From JBBKXR01 sp037969585 (GTDB taxonomy: Bacteria > Verrucomicrobiota > Verrucomicrobiia > Verrucomicrobiales > DEV007): a stretch of DNA of 64,000 bases. Below the pieces are notes generated by a model. The model was not told the DNA's origin and searched no databases. It was given only the letters and a program-made list of their open reading frames with translations. Below are positions 9,489-18,668 of this stretch, one piece after another; position 1 is the stretch's first letter; each line of letters begins with the position of its first letter. The position numbers were made by a program, and so were the translations under genes. The stretch lies in the NCBI GenBank assembly GCA_037969585.1, contig JBBKXR010000298.1, positions 1 to 64,000 on the forward strand. Reading direction: 5' to 3'.

Positions 9489-9758
9489 TCACCACCGGAA
9501 GTACCAACGAAAAAGCAGAGCTTCCGCACCCAGAGCCCCCACCGTCGCCAAACTCGACAGGGTCAATCGCCCAGCGGCTTTCATCCAACCACGCCCCTCG
9601 TCCTCAGCGAAGATTAGCCCCGGATACCGCGAATTCCCTAAACTCCAATGGACGAACAACCAGTAAACCAAACCTATCAAAATCACGGTGACAGCAGCGA
9701 CGAGCGCCAGCCTGGCCGCCCCTTCAGCCCAATGTCGCTCCCGATCCTCAGCTGGCAT
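9489..9758 (-). CDS. Small two-helix membrane protein
   Basis: About 89 residues from the ATG at 9758. Two hydrophobic segments are clear: LALVAAVTVILIGLVYWLFV and LSSLATVGALGAEALLF. The start overlaps the 3' end of pmbA by 11 bases, which suggests translational coupling and places it last in the tldD-pmbA unit. The frame also allows a start at 9785, deeper inside pmbA. I do not recognise a family. The overlap and the membrane pattern argue that it is real. Confidence 0.6.
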   Translation of the reverse strand: MPAEDRERHWAEGAARLALVAAVTVILIGLVYWLFVHWSLGNSRYPGLIFAEDEGRGWMKAAGRLTLSSLATVGALGAEALLFRWYFRW

Positions 9759-11079
9759 CCGATACTGACGACAAATTAAAGCCATCGATCAGCATCGGCG
9801 GCACCAGCATCGGCGTCGCGCCCTCGCTTCCGAGCACGCGTTCAGGAACTCCGCTGGCGGCCAGATTTTTCAGCACATTGATCGGCGATTCATTGAAGCG
9901 AAAATTCTTCACCGGACCAGCGATCTCGCCATTTTCGATCAAGAATGTCCCGTCCCGAGTCAGGCCAGTCAGGAGCAGAGTCTGCGGCTGCACCATGCGG
10001 ATGTACCACAGCCGCGTCACCAGAAAACCATGCTCAACGCCACCCATCAACTCAGCGAGATCCTTGCCCTCACCGTCGACCAGCAGGTTGCTCGGGTGCG
10101 ACTGAGGATCGATCGACTCATGCTTCGCCCAGTAGCGCCCGCAATGCAGTTGCTTCAGCTTGCCGTTTTCGATCCAAGTCTCCTCACCCGCCGGAAGGCC
10201 ACTCCAGTCGGCGACACTTGAGGGAACCCGTGGATCGCCCGGATTCGATCTCACCGTCGCTCGGCTGCCAAACACTTCCGTGCCTACCGCGTCCAAACCA
10301 CCCAGGCCATTCAGAAAGCTGCGTCCCTCGTCGACACTGCGCCGATCGAGTTCGTAGATCAAACTGCTGACTATATCGCGCGCCGCCGACGCTTCGAGAA
10401 TGACCGGGAAACGGCCGGGCTCGGCAGCCACTGCGTTGCGCGAAGCCAGCGATTTTTCGACCGCCCGCTGACCGACCGGTGCCAGATCGATGTCAGCCAT
10501 CGCCGTCGACTGTCGACTCGCCCAGCCCGAACCACGACCCTCTTCGATCCGTGACGTCACCGAAAAGTCGACACCGGTTTCCGGCTGATACAAAAACAGC
10601 CCCGCGCTGTTGCCCGAGATTCTCGACACCGCCGCACGCTCCAGATAACCCGCCGACTTCACGCCCGCCTTGCGCGACGCCTCCAGAACCGGAGCTACCT
10701 TTTCAGCCAACTCCGCCATGCCGGCGCTCGCCGTCGCTTCATCCCAGCATTTTGGCTCAGCATAATCCTGCGGACCAAGCGGCGGCATATACTCAGGATT
10801 CTCCGGCGCCAACTTGGCCATCGCCTCCGAGCGCGCCACCGCATCCTTGAGCGCTTCGCCATCGGTTCGATCAATCGTGACCGAAGCCGAGCGCGTGCCA
10901 AAACTTGAACTGACCGTCAGCGACAAACCACCGATGCTGCCGTTGGTGGTCAGATCATTGTTCGCAAAACGAATATTGGTATTCTGCGACGAAGCCATAC
11001 TGACCTCCGCCGAATCCGCCTTCGACAGAGCCAGCACCTGCTCGACCAAGTCGCGCCCCTGTTGTTGGTTCAGCACCAT
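9748..11079 (-). CDS. pmbA: TldE/PmbA-type subunit of the TldD/E protease
   Basis: 443 residues from ATG 11079, close to the 450 of E. coli PmbA. In characterised systems TldD and TldE form a heterodimeric zinc protease that acts on unfolded peptides; TldE lacks the zinc site. As expected no HExxxH is present here. The C-terminal barrel shows ILEASAARDIVSSL, LPAGEETWIENGKLKQL and LLVDGEGKDLAELMGGVEHG. The open frame continues upstream to 11223, but that part reads as an out-of-frame copy of the tldD end. ATG 11079 overlaps the tldD stop by 10 bases, a normal coupled start. No export signal is visible, unlike the partner. Confidence 0.9.
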   Translation of the reverse strand: MVLNQQQGRDLVEQVLALSKADSAEVSMASSQNTNIRFANNDLTTNGSIGGLSLTVSSSFGTRSASVTIDRTDGEALKDAVARSEAMAKLAPENPEYMPPLGPQDYAEPKCWDEATASAGMAELAEKVAPVLEASRKAGVKSAGYLERAAVSRISGNSAGLFLYQPETGVDFSVTSRIEEGRGSGWASRQSTAMADIDLAPVGQRAVEKSLASRNAVAAEPGRFPVILEASAARDIVSSLIYELDRRSVDEGRSFLNGLGGLDAVGTEVFGSRATVRSNPGDPRVPSSVADWSGLPAGEETWIENGKLKQLHCGRYWAKHESIDPQSHPSNLLVDGEGKDLAELMGGVEHGFLVTRLWYIRMVQPQTLLLTGLTRDGTFLIENGEIAGPVKNFRFNESPINVLKNLAASGVPERVLGSEGATPMLVPPMLIDGFNLSSVSDAS

Positions 11080-12713
11080 GCGTTTGCCTGACACGCTGCG
11101 TTGGTTCGCGACGCCTGCTTTCCAGCCTCCTGTTCGGTGTTGAGAATGTTGATCTGACGAAACCGTGCCGGCACCGCGCCATGCGAAACCGGTGCCAACT
11201 GCCCCGGCTGTCCCTTGCCACAATTGAACGCGCCACCCAACTCGTAGCTGTCGCTGCCGCCCAATCCGTCGCAGGCACGCCAGAAGTCGACCGAATTCCC
11301 CTGATAAGCCACATCGCGCAGCATGCCGTCGATTTTACCGCCGCGGATACGATGAAAAACCTGCCCCGTGAACTGAAAATTGTAGCGCTGCTGATCGATA
11401 CTCCAGCTGCCGTTGCCCTCGATGAAAATGCCGTCCTCGACATCGGCGATCAGCTCCTGAGCAGCGATCTGTTCAGGCCCTGGTTGCAGTGAAATGTTCG
11501 GCATCCGCTGAATCGGGAACGCATCGTAGCCATCAGCGTAGGCACAGCCGTTGCTCTCAGTGCGCCCGATTTTCTGCGCCTGCCCGATCGCCATCTGATA
11601 ATTGGAAAATTTTCCTGAATCAATAATCTTAAACTCTTTGCCGTCGGTTTTTACGCCGTCGTCATCATAGCCAATTGTCGACAGTCCGGTCGCTTGAGTG
11701 CGATCACCGACCATGGTCACCAGATCGCTTGCGTATTTCAGCTCGCCCAATTTGTCCGGTGTAGCGAACGAGGTGCCCGCATAGTTGGCTTCATAGCCTA
11801 GCGCCCGATCCAACTCCGTCGGATGACCAATCGTTTCGTGAATGGTCAGCCACAGGTTGCTCGGTGCGATGACCAGATCCATTGCACCCGGCGTCACCGA
11901 CGGCGCGGCCATTTTTTCCTTCGCCTGCTCGACCGCCAGGGCCGACTCCGCCGAAAAATCGTAGCCACGCAGATACTCGAAGCCCCGCCCGCGTGGCGGC
12001 GCAAAACTATCGCGAGTCGCGTAACCGCCCTTTTTTTCATCGAGCACAGTCACCGTGAACTGCGGAAACACCCGCGTCCGCGCTTGCACGATGCGACTGC
12101 CGTGACTGGAAGCGAACCACTTTTCTTCGCTGACCTGCGCAACACTCGAGCTGCAAAAATTCGCTCCGGCTTTGGCCGCCGTGCCATTCAGTTCCAGCAG
12201 CAGAGACGCCTTTTCCTCCAGCGGAACGGAAAAGGGATCAATCTCGACCTTCTGCCGCCAAGTATCGCGATAGGCGGGCACGTCCTCCAACACCACCGGT
12301 GCCGCCTGCAATGAGTTAAGTCCCTTCGCAACTTCGACTGCCTGCCGCGCCAGTTTGGTCACTGCGCTGTCGCCATCACCGATCGCCCCGGCAGCAAAGC
12401 CCCAAGTGCCATTCACCAACACCCTGACCGAACAGCCAACGCTTTCCCGATACGACACACCGCGCACGATCTGCTCGCGTGTTGAAATGCTTTCCGAGCG
12501 ACTGCGCTCGATGCGAAAATCTGCGTAGCCCGCTCCCGCCATCGCCGCTGCTCCAAGCGCCACGTCGGCGAGCCGTTCAAAATCCGCCGCCACCACATCG
12601 ACCACTTGCTGCGCCCCGGCCGCCTGCGAAAACACCAGATCCGCGCCCACTGCTAAAGGCAGGGCTGAGGCACGGCTGAGAAAATCGCGACGGTTCATAG
12701 AGGGGGTTTTCAA
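11070..12713 (-). CDS. tldD: TldD metalloprotease subunit with Tat signal
   Basis: 547 residues, about 65 longer than E. coli TldD. The catalytic zinc motif HETIGH is at residues 292-297, followed by PTELDRALGYEANYAGTSF, which matches the family. The extra length is partly an N-terminal Tat signal: MNRRDFLSRASALPLAVGA has twin arginines and the FL pair, with cleavage near AGAQ at about 35. This predicts export of a folded protein. The partner gene overlaps downstream and has no signal of its own. A nearby start at codon 6 (12698) would keep the twin arginines. Family assignment is firm; periplasmic location is inferred from the signal. Confidence 0.92.
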   Translation of the reverse strand: MKTPSMNRRDFLSRASALPLAVGADLVFSQAAGAQQVVDVVAADFERLADVALGAAAMAGAGYADFRIERSRSESISTREQIVRGVSYRESVGCSVRVLVNGTWGFAAGAIGDGDSAVTKLARQAVEVAKGLNSLQAAPVVLEDVPAYRDTWRQKVEIDPFSVPLEEKASLLLELNGTAAKAGANFCSSSVAQVSEEKWFASSHGSRIVQARTRVFPQFTVTVLDEKKGGYATRDSFAPPRGRGFEYLRGYDFSAESALAVEQAKEKMAAPSVTPGAMDLVIAPSNLWLTIHETIGHPTELDRALGYEANYAGTSFATPDKLGELKYASDLVTMVGDRTQATGLSTIGYDDDGVKTDGKEFKIIDSGKFSNYQMAIGQAQKIGRTESNGCAYADGYDAFPIQRMPNISLQPGPEQIAAQELIADVEDGIFIEGNGSWSIDQQRYNFQFTGQVFHRIRGGKIDGMLRDVAYQGNSVDFWRACDGLGGSDSYELGGAFNCGKGQPGQLAPVSHGAVPARFRQINILNTEQEAGKQASRTNAACQANAWC

Positions 12714-12853
12714 CAGCGCTTGACGGGGCGTTTCGCTGCCCGTGTATCCAACCGCTCAGCAAGCTCTCCGTCAATCACGATTGTGGCCTCGTCGTCTGAT
12801 CGCTTCATTCTCCCCCGGTGTTCGGATTCGCGGCTGCACAAGGTTGATACCCC

Positions 12854-13372
12854 CTACGCGACTGGATCACGGTTGCCTCGCTGCAGGTCCTCGTCGATCT
12901 GACTTCGCACAATAGTGAGAAGTCGTTTCAGTTCGTTGATTTCGGAATCTTTCAGCCCTGATTCGACGACCAGGTTGCCACGATGATGGGCCTTCCGCAT
13001 CGCGGGCTCCATGGTGCGCCCCTTGCCAGTTAATTTGATGCGCCGCGCCCGGCGATCGACTGAACAGGGGCGGCGCTTGATGATGTTCTCTTTCTCGAGT
13101 CGATCGAGCAGCCCGCTCATGGTGCCGTTGGGAATATTTAATTGATCGACCAGTTCTTTGACGATGCAGTCATCGTTTTCCAGAAGGGCAAAATACACAC
13201 TCGCCATGCCAATGAGATACTGCCCCTTGAGCCCTCCTTCGGCGAGGCAATGCTCCGCAAAAGGGCGGAAACTAGCGGTCAGACCAGCAACGTGAAAGGA
13301 AAGGTCTTCAAATACGCTGTGATCTTTTTTCAAAAAATGACGGGTAGAGTAAGTGCCCCCATCCTGCCACAT
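12854..13372 (-). CDS. MarR-family transcriptional regulator
   Basis: 172 residues, a little longer than typical MarR (about 145). The winged helix lies at about 60-125: IVKELVDQLNIPNGTMSGLLDRLEKENIIKRR, then the wing SVDRRARRIKLTGKG. Flanking helices would form the dimer. No ligand residues can be named. It is 31 bases downstream of the methyltransferase gene on the same strand, so it could be co-transcribed with it. The first 15 residues are the least certain part of the model. Confidence 0.88.
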   Translation of the reverse strand: MWQDGGTYSTRHFLKKDHSVFEDLSFHVAGLTASFRPFAEHCLAEGGLKGQYLIGMASVYFALLENDDCIVKELVDQLNIPNGTMSGLLDRLEKENIIKRRPCSVDRRARRIKLTGKGRTMEPAMRKAHHRGNLVVESGLKDSEINELKRLLTIVRSQIDEDLQRGNRDPVA

Positions 13373-13403
13373 CGCCGGGAAAAACTCTATGCGGATCTGT
13401 TGC

Positions 13404-14003
13404 CTAGCGTCTTCTCATTCGGCAGGCCCATGCGAGAGGACCGGGCCCTTCGGTATTTGTATCCAGCCGAAACGTTTCGATGCGATCAATTTCGAATGAG
13501 CCGGCGAAAGCATCGCGAATCTCAGATTCGTGCAAAACGGGCGGCCCGCCGGGAGTTACTTCGGTGGCATTTCCGCAAAGGAGAAACACTTGCGATCCAG
13601 AGCGGGTAATTTTTTCTAACACAGCAACATACTTTGCTCGTTCCAGCGGATCGAAGACATGAAAGCAACCTCGATCAAAAACCAGGTCGAACGCCTGTTC
13701 GATTCCCGGGTCGAGGGCACTCGCATGAACCCACTCGATCACAACCCCGGCCGCTTTGGCCCGTTGCCGGGCGATGCTAAGCGCTTCGGCAGTCAGTTCC
13801 ACACCGGTCACTCGATACCCCTTTTCCGCCAGGAAGATGGCGTTGGTGCCGGTGCCGGATCCCATTTCGAGGACCGCTGCGCCGCAAGGCAGATCGGCGT
13901 CATCAAGGTAGGACCTGAGTTGGCAGGAGGGGCGGCCGGTGTCCCAGGGAGCGGTGCCGTTGAGGTATTCGGCGGTCCAGTTGCGGATCGGTTCGGTTGT
14001 CAT
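13404..14003 (-). CDS. Class I SAM-dependent methyltransferase (TPMT/TehB-like)
   Basis: 199 residues from ATG 14003. The SAM site is motif I, VLEMGSGTGTNAIFLAEKG at about 44-62, with the acidic end of beta 2 in VTGVEL and the core FDLVFDRGCFHVF. This arrangement, with a small N-terminal cap (NWTAEYLNGTAPWDTGRPS), is typical of the thiopurine/tellurite methyltransferase group that acts on small thiols or metalloids. The open frame extends to 14066, but that reaches into the end of the upstream gene; ATG 14003 leaves a 31-base gap. The substrate is unknown. Confidence 0.88.
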   Translation of the reverse strand: MTTEPIRNWTAEYLNGTAPWDTGRPSCQLRSYLDDADLPCGAAVLEMGSGTGTNAIFLAEKGYRVTGVELTAEALSIARQRAKAAGVVIEWVHASALDPGIEQAFDLVFDRGCFHVFDPLERAKYVAVLEKITRSGSQVFLLCGNATEVTPGGPPVLHESEIRDAFAGSFEIDRIETFRLDTNTEGPGPLAWACRMRRR

Positions 14004-14034
14004 CTTGTATCGTCGAAGCCGGATTGTCCGTGGC

Positions 14035-15687
14035 CTATTTTTTGGCAGACTGCAGATGGTCTGCAACCAATTGCGTCATCTTACGGGCGTCGAACCACCC
14101 CTGCCGTTCCAGCAAAATTCCTCCCTGCCCGATAAGAACCGCGATATTTGGCCCCTCGCCAACCGCTCGCCATGCGTCATTTTCAATATTATCGATCACC
14201 ACCGGTGTTTTTGGATTGTGGCGGGAAATCAATTGCCGGGCGTTGGCGAGGCGTTCCTCGATCGTCCCGGGCTGTGAGATTCCGTTTTGCGAGGGTGATT
14301 TGCCCTTCGGTTTGCCACGGCCACTGCCGCCTCCATTGTACGGCGATTCGCCCTCTGATGGATGCGCCTCTACCACATAGAGCACCGCAACCCAGACATC
14401 TTCGCCAAAGTGTTCGGCAATGGCACCGAGATCAGGCAGCCCCTGGCACGATGGCCCACAGGAAACAGATGCAGCGACCAATACGGTAGGACGACTTTCC
14501 CACAGCCGGGAAAGCTGCACCGCTTTTCCTTGTGGAGAATAGACTTCGATTTCGGGCATGACGCTACCGACCTCAATGCCTTCGTGCCCGTATTTGTCCA
14601 ACATCTGTGGACTGACACGGGCTGCGCCGAGTGTTGCGGCAAATTCGGACAATTCACCGTGGCTTTCATCGGCAGCATCCACAGAAGGCTCGTGGACAGA
14701 TGACGACGATTCAAAATCGTCTGCTGCGATTTTCCCGTCCTGGTTTTTGTCAATTCGGTTGAATGCGTTGGCTGGACCAGAAAATTCTTCGCGAGTTACC
14801 ACTCCGTCGCCATCTTTGTCGTGACGTTCAGTGATCGCTTCGAGCGAACTTCCCCGCCCTCCTTTTTGGCCCGCGCCCCGGGTCATTCCGCCCGGACCAC
14901 CCCCATCAGTTGGATTTTTGGCGGCGTCCTTCATTTCGGATTCGCTCCAGTCAGGCACCTCTCTGCCGTCGATTTCCAAAAGTCGCGCAAACCAATAGTG
15001 CGCCATGATTTCGGCGCCAAGGATGTTGGGATGAACCTTATCTGCTTTGAAGGCCTGGGGCCAAACCTTGCTGGTTGGCGTCCAGAGATCGGGTCCCAGA
15101 GTAACTGATTCCGGCTTCGATTCGATGAACTTCGCCAGTGCCAGGCGCTCATTGCCGATCTCGGGCTCCATCCCGTCCTTGTAAATGTGCATCGCAATGA
15201 CCACCCCGCTTGCGCCGTCCTCGAGGATTTTTCGCGTGTAGCTATCGAGCACTTCGACCCCGCGATCGATTCGCTCTGCATCACTGTCGTTGCGAATACC
15301 TGACGCACGATCACCCCAAACCCATTGAAGAGACTGCTGGGCGAGAACATAAACGGGAACATCATCTCCGGCACCTTTGATAGCGGGTGTGAGAATCTGC
15401 TCCCAGGCAGGACTTTTGTCTCCAGTTTCAATGTCCATCCATTTGGCAATAGGTGTAACTCCTTTGACGGCGCTAACCACTTCGACGGTTTGTTTCCCGT
15501 CAAAATACCGGTTCAATTTGCGTTGCAAAATTTCCGGCCACTCGAACGAAGTCGAATATCCGTTAACAACGAAGCGTCTCGGTTCACCGTTAAAAAGGGA
15601 GCCTGGTGCTTCCTGAGCCCCTGCAAACCCGAAAATAAAGCTACCGATCAATGCGAGGATCACTATTTTTCGTTGGGTCGTTTTCAT
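14035..15687 (-). CDS. Secreted SGNH/EF-hand/deiodinase-like multidomain protein
   Basis: 550 residues with a signal peptide (cleavage near AGA-QEA, residue 24). Residues about 36-245 look like an SGNH-type lipase/esterase region: FVVNGYSTSFEWPEIL near the start and the Asp-x-x-His end motif D216KVH219. A Gly-rich linker (about 261-280) leads to two EF-hand loops, DKDGDGVVTREEF (290-302) and DKNQDGKIAADDF (313-325). The last 170 residues are thioredoxin-like and resemble iodothyronine deiodinase homologues: SVSCGPSCQGLPDL (408-420) and YVVEAHPSEG (437-446). The active site is CysGlyProSerCys; no in-frame UGA is present, so it is not a selenoprotein. A redox role outside the cytoplasm is inferred. 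Confidence 0.8.
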   Translation of the reverse strand: MKTTQRKIVILALIGSFIFGFAGAQEAPGSLFNGEPRRFVVNGYSTSFEWPEILQRKLNRYFDGKQTVEVVSAVKGVTPIAKWMDIETGDKSPAWEQILTPAIKGAGDDVPVYVLAQQSLQWVWGDRASGIRNDSDAERIDRGVEVLDSYTRKILEDGASGVVIAMHIYKDGMEPEIGNERLALAKFIESKPESVTLGPDLWTPTSKVWPQAFKADKVHPNILGAEIMAHYWFARLLEIDGREVPDWSESEMKDAAKNPTDGGGPGGMTRGAGQKGGRGSSLEAITERHDKDGDGVVTREEFSGPANAFNRIDKNQDGKIAADDFESSSSVHEPSVDAADESHGELSEFAATLGAARVSPQMLDKYGHEGIEVGSVMPEIEVYSPQGKAVQLSRLWESRPTVLVAASVSCGPSCQGLPDLGAIAEHFGEDVWVAVLYVVEAHPSEGESPYNGGGSGRGKPKGKSPSQNGISQPGTIEERLANARQLISRHNPKTPVVIDNIENDAWRAVGEGPNIAVLIGQGGILLERQGWFDARKMTQLVADHLQSAKK

Positions 15688-15853
15688 ATCTCATAATGAA
15701 ACACAGCGTTTCGGAATAAGTTTCGAGCTCGAAATACTTTTTCACCATTCGCGTTTTAAGAATGCTGCGCTTGTGCCGCCTGGAGGGGAGTTTTTTAGTT
15801 CTTAAACTGGGGCGGCATGCCGGAAGCGCGGGTCAGCGAAAGACCCCTTATCA

Positions 15854-15882
15854 TTGAACAAACATAAAAAGGGTCCTATATT
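15854..15882 (+). promoter_or_regulatory. Candidate sigma-70-type promoter for the HTTM gene
   Basis: TTGAAC at 15854-15859 and TATATT at 15877-15882 are separated by 17 bases in a locally AT-rich patch. The predicted start of transcription is about a dozen bases before the GTG at 15902, so the leader would be very short. A weak hairpin (GACCCCTT/AAAGGGTC, 15842-15875) overlaps it. This is a pattern match only. Confidence 0.4.
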
Positions 15883-15901
15883 ATGGTAATTATAATAATT
15901 A

Positions 15902-17482
15902 GTGATACCCCAACGACATAGCAAATGGCGTTCGCTTTTCGCCATCGATCTGCGCTCCCTGGCTTTGCTGCGCATCGGCCTGGGGCTCCTCTTGCTGTGT
16001 GACTTGGGCGTTCGCTGGCCGGATCTTGCTGCGCATTACTCGGATGACGGAATGTTGCCGCGTGCGGCGATGGAGAGCTATTTTGACAGCCGCCCCGGTC
16101 TGTTGAGCCTGCACATGCTGTTCGGCACGGTCCCCGCCCTGTCGGCACTGTTCGCGATCGCCGCAACGATCGCCACGGCTTTTGCGCTTGGCTATCGATC
16201 GCGACTGACGGGATTTCTATCACTGGTGTTGCTCTGTTCTCTACAGGCTCGCAATCCGTTTGTACTGTCAGGCGGCGACTCGCTGCTGCGCATGCTCTTG
16301 TTCTGGATGCTTTTTCTGCCCGCCGGGGCACGTTTTTCGATCGATGCCTGGCGGGCTGATCTGGCCGGCGACGTGTCGGCGACGGGCAACAATCATTTCT
16401 CCATCGGCGCGGCCGGCCTGCTTTTGCAACTGGCTTTCGTCTACTGGTTCTCGGCGCTGCTGAAAGATCACCCGGCGTGGCGCAGCGAGGGCAGCGCGAT
16501 CTTTCTCGCTCTGAGTATCGATCAATTTTCCAAGCCGCTCGGTCACGCCATGCTCGCCTGGCCGGGATTACTCAAGGTGCTGACTCTAGGCACTTTCTGG
16601 CTGGAGGTCGTCGGCCCGGCGGCGGCATTTCTCAGTGCCTGGCACGGACGCTTCCGGCTGGCCGTGATCGCGATCTTTCTCGGTTTTCATCTGGTGGCTT
16701 TGAATCTGACCATGGAGCTCGGCATATTTCCCTGGGTCTGCGCCGTCGGCTGGATGGCTTTCCTGCCGACCTATTTTTGGGACCGTTTCCTGCCGGCAGC
16801 ATCGCGCCGCGCAAAGCGACTTTCACCGCTGCTTTACTCGGGGACATTCCATCAGCCGCGGGTCACCACCGATATAAGTCTGCAGGGCAGCCGCCGACCG
16901 GTCAACGTACTGGCCGCGCTGGCGCTGTTGTTCGTCACCGCCTGGAATATCCGGACGACCGATTTTGATCGTCACGAAAAATGGTTTCCCCGCTCGATCA
17001 ATCCGATCGCTGAACTGTTTCGCGTCGAACAGTACTGGTCGATGTTTGCCCCCTACCCGATGCACGACGATGGATGGATCGTCGTCCGCGGCGCACTCGC
17101 TGACGGCAGCGATGTCGATCTTTATACTGGCGAACTATTGACCTGGGACAAACCGGCTGACGTGGCGCACACCTATCCGAATCAGCGCTGGCGCAAATAC
17201 TGCATGAGTCTGCGCGAGGAAACTTACCGCGACTATCGGGGTTCGTTTGTCCGCTACCTGATTCGCCGACACGAGCAGAACGTAGCCTACAGCATCAAAG
17301 CTCCATCACCGCTGGTCGGCGTAGAACTGATTTACATGCAGGAAGACACGCTCGTAGAACATCTCGCCGAAGCGGTTCCGCACCCGGTGATCCTGTTCCA
17401 GTCGTCACGCCCGGGCGCAACGATGGAAACTCAGATTGCCGCGGACACCAGCCATGCCAGCGGTGCCCCCGAGACCCGCTGA
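15902..17482 (+). CDS. HTTM-domain membrane protein
   Basis: 526 residues with about eight hydrophobic segments in the first 310, then a soluble region of about 200. The first half matches the HTTM family, which shares its membrane core with vitamin K-dependent gamma-carboxylase: LALLRIGLGLLLLCDL, YSDDGMLPR, the conserved LQARNPFVLSGGDSLLRML, FLPAGARFSIDA, and the following LQLAFVYWFSALLKDHPAW. Bacterial members are of unknown function; gamma-carboxylation is not implied. The start is GTG with no clear Shine-Dalgarno site. The gene converges on the DUF6263 gene with a gap of seven bases. Confidence 0.9.
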   Translation: MIPQRHSKWRSLFAIDLRSLALLRIGLGLLLLCDLGVRWPDLAAHYSDDGMLPRAAMESYFDSRPGLLSLHMLFGTVPALSALFAIAATIATAFALGYRSRLTGFLSLVLLCSLQARNPFVLSGGDSLLRMLLFWMLFLPAGARFSIDAWRADLAGDVSATGNNHFSIGAAGLLLQLAFVYWFSALLKDHPAWRSEGSAIFLALSIDQFSKPLGHAMLAWPGLLKVLTLGTFWLEVVGPAAAFLSAWHGRFRLAVIAIFLGFHLVALNLTMELGIFPWVCAVGWMAFLPTYFWDRFLPAASRRAKRLSPLLYSGTFHQPRVTTDISLQGSRRPVNVLAALALLFVTAWNIRTTDFDRHEKWFPRSINPIAELFRVEQYWSMFAPYPMHDDGWIVVRGALADGSDVDLYTGELLTWDKPADVAHTYPNQRWRKYCMSLREETYRDYRGSFVRYLIRRHEQNVAYSIKAPSPLVGVELIYMQEDTLVEHLAEAVPHPVILFQSSRPGATMETQIAADTSHASGAPETR

Positions 17483-17489
17483 CTAAAGA

Positions 17490-18410
17490 CTACTCGGTCT
17501 TTTTCACCGAGTTCAGCCGATAGGTGGCGACTTGCTTCATCGGCATCGTCATCATCTGTCCGCCGACATTCATGTTCATGGTCAGACTCATGTTCATCAT
17601 GCTCTTCCGCAGCATACCGAGTTTGGCATCAACCAAGTAGTAGCCGTCAGTTTTCGAATCGTCGCTGGTGACATTACCGCCCCCCTGACCTTCGGGAAGG
17701 TTCAGCTTAAACTCGGCAGTGCCATCCATGTCGATACGCGCACACTCATTGCCTTCGAAGCTTTCGTTTTTAGAATAGGTAAGTTCCATCGGCATTGAAA
17801 CTTTGCCCATTTCGCCAAGGTCGGCGTCGGGATTGGCTTTCCATTTGTCACCGACCTTCTTGGGTTGATTGTCGAGGCCCATCATTGCCGCCGGGTCTGC
17901 CATCTGGACGAATTGTTCTTCAGTGAACATCGCGGCGGAACCAGCGCTGTTCATGAATTCGTCGAAGCCTTCCACTTTTTCCACTTTGCCTTCGGTATCG
18001 TAGAAAAGGACCAGTTTCTTGCCGAGCATGGCCTGGAACGGACCGGCCAGCGGATTGGTTCCGTCGTCCGGAGCTGTGGAGTCGAAGCCCATCGTTCCGC
18101 CCAGCGCCGGGTTATTCATTTCCATTTTAATGACGTCGATGGTGGTCACCACCTTCACTCCTTCGCCTTCGTCGCGTTTGGTGGCGATGGCGGTCATTCC
18201 GAATTCACTGGAGATTTTGGTCTCAAGCTTCTCCTCGGAACCGGGAGGCGTGATGATCATGGTCATCTTTTGGTCTTGGCTAAAATCGTAGGTATAACCG
18301 GGATTGTACCGCGGACGCAGAACGACGCCCTCATCCTGGGAACTCGCGAGAGTCGGCGACAGGAGCAGCGCTGCCGCGCTCAGTGTAGAAACGAAAAGAG
18401 ACTTTTTCAT
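17490..18410 (-). CDS. Secreted DUF6263-like protein
   Basis: About 306 residues from ATG 18410, where a standard signal peptide begins (MKKSLFVSTLSAAALLLSPTLASS). The open frame continues to 18506, but that adds a non-signal stretch before the signal peptide. The mature part is rich in beta strands and Met, with RYNPGYTYDFSQDQKMTM and PKKVGDKWKANPD, typical of DUF6263 proteins common in PVC bacteria. Function is unknown. The C terminus is notably Met-rich (MMNMSLTMNMNVGGQMMTMPM region at about 280-300 of the longer frame), which may matter for metal binding or oxidation. Confidence 0.75.
   Translation of the reverse strand: MKKSLFVSTLSAAALLLSPTLASSQDEGVVLRPRYNPGYTYDFSQDQKMTMIITPPGSEEKLETKISSEFGMTAIATKRDEGEGVKVVTTIDVIKMEMNNPALGGTMGFDSTAPDDGTNPLAGPFQAMLGKKLVLFYDTEGKVEKVEGFDEFMNSAGSAAMFTEEQFVQMADPAAMMGLDNQPKKVGDKWKANPDADLGEMGKVSMPMELTYSKNESFEGNECARIDMDGTAEFKLNLPEGQGGGNVTSDDSKTDGYYLVDAKLGMLRKSMMNMSLTMNMNVGGQMMTMPMKQVATYRLNSVKKTE
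17492..17512. terminator. Candidate hairpin between convergent genes
   Basis: A perfect 7-base stem (ACTCGGT/ACCGAGT) with loop CTTTTTC covers the last codons of the DUF6263 gene and follows the HTTM stop. The loop, not the flank, carries the T run, so a classic Rho-independent terminator is uncertain. Confidence 0.25.
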
Positions 18411-18668
18411 GATTGGGATGGCTCGGTGTTGTGAGTGGTGATGAAGTGAGTGAGTAAAAGCGCACGGGCATTGGGCGAGCGCGCTTTGCAGATCCAGCGA
18501 TATCATCGATGCAACCGAACCTCACGGACTTGCCTACCGTCTCCCGCGCAGACCAAAATTCCAATCAAAAAATACGCCGCGCAGTTCGCTGCACCAACAC
18601 TGATTTTGGCTCAGCAGAGCGCTGTGGCCTAACGGGTCGCCCGATTGACCTTTGTGCGCATATCTGCT

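Noticed and set aside
11080..11223. N-terminal extension of PmbA
   Set aside because: It overlaps the end of tldD in another frame and has no family likeness; ATG 11079 gives the usual length.
13142..13609. Open frame opposite the MarR and methyltransferase genes
   Set aside because: The minus-strand proteins have clear domains across the same bases; this frame has none.
14035..15687. Deiodinase-like part as a selenoprotein
   Set aside because: The active site has Cys codons and there is no in-frame TGA.
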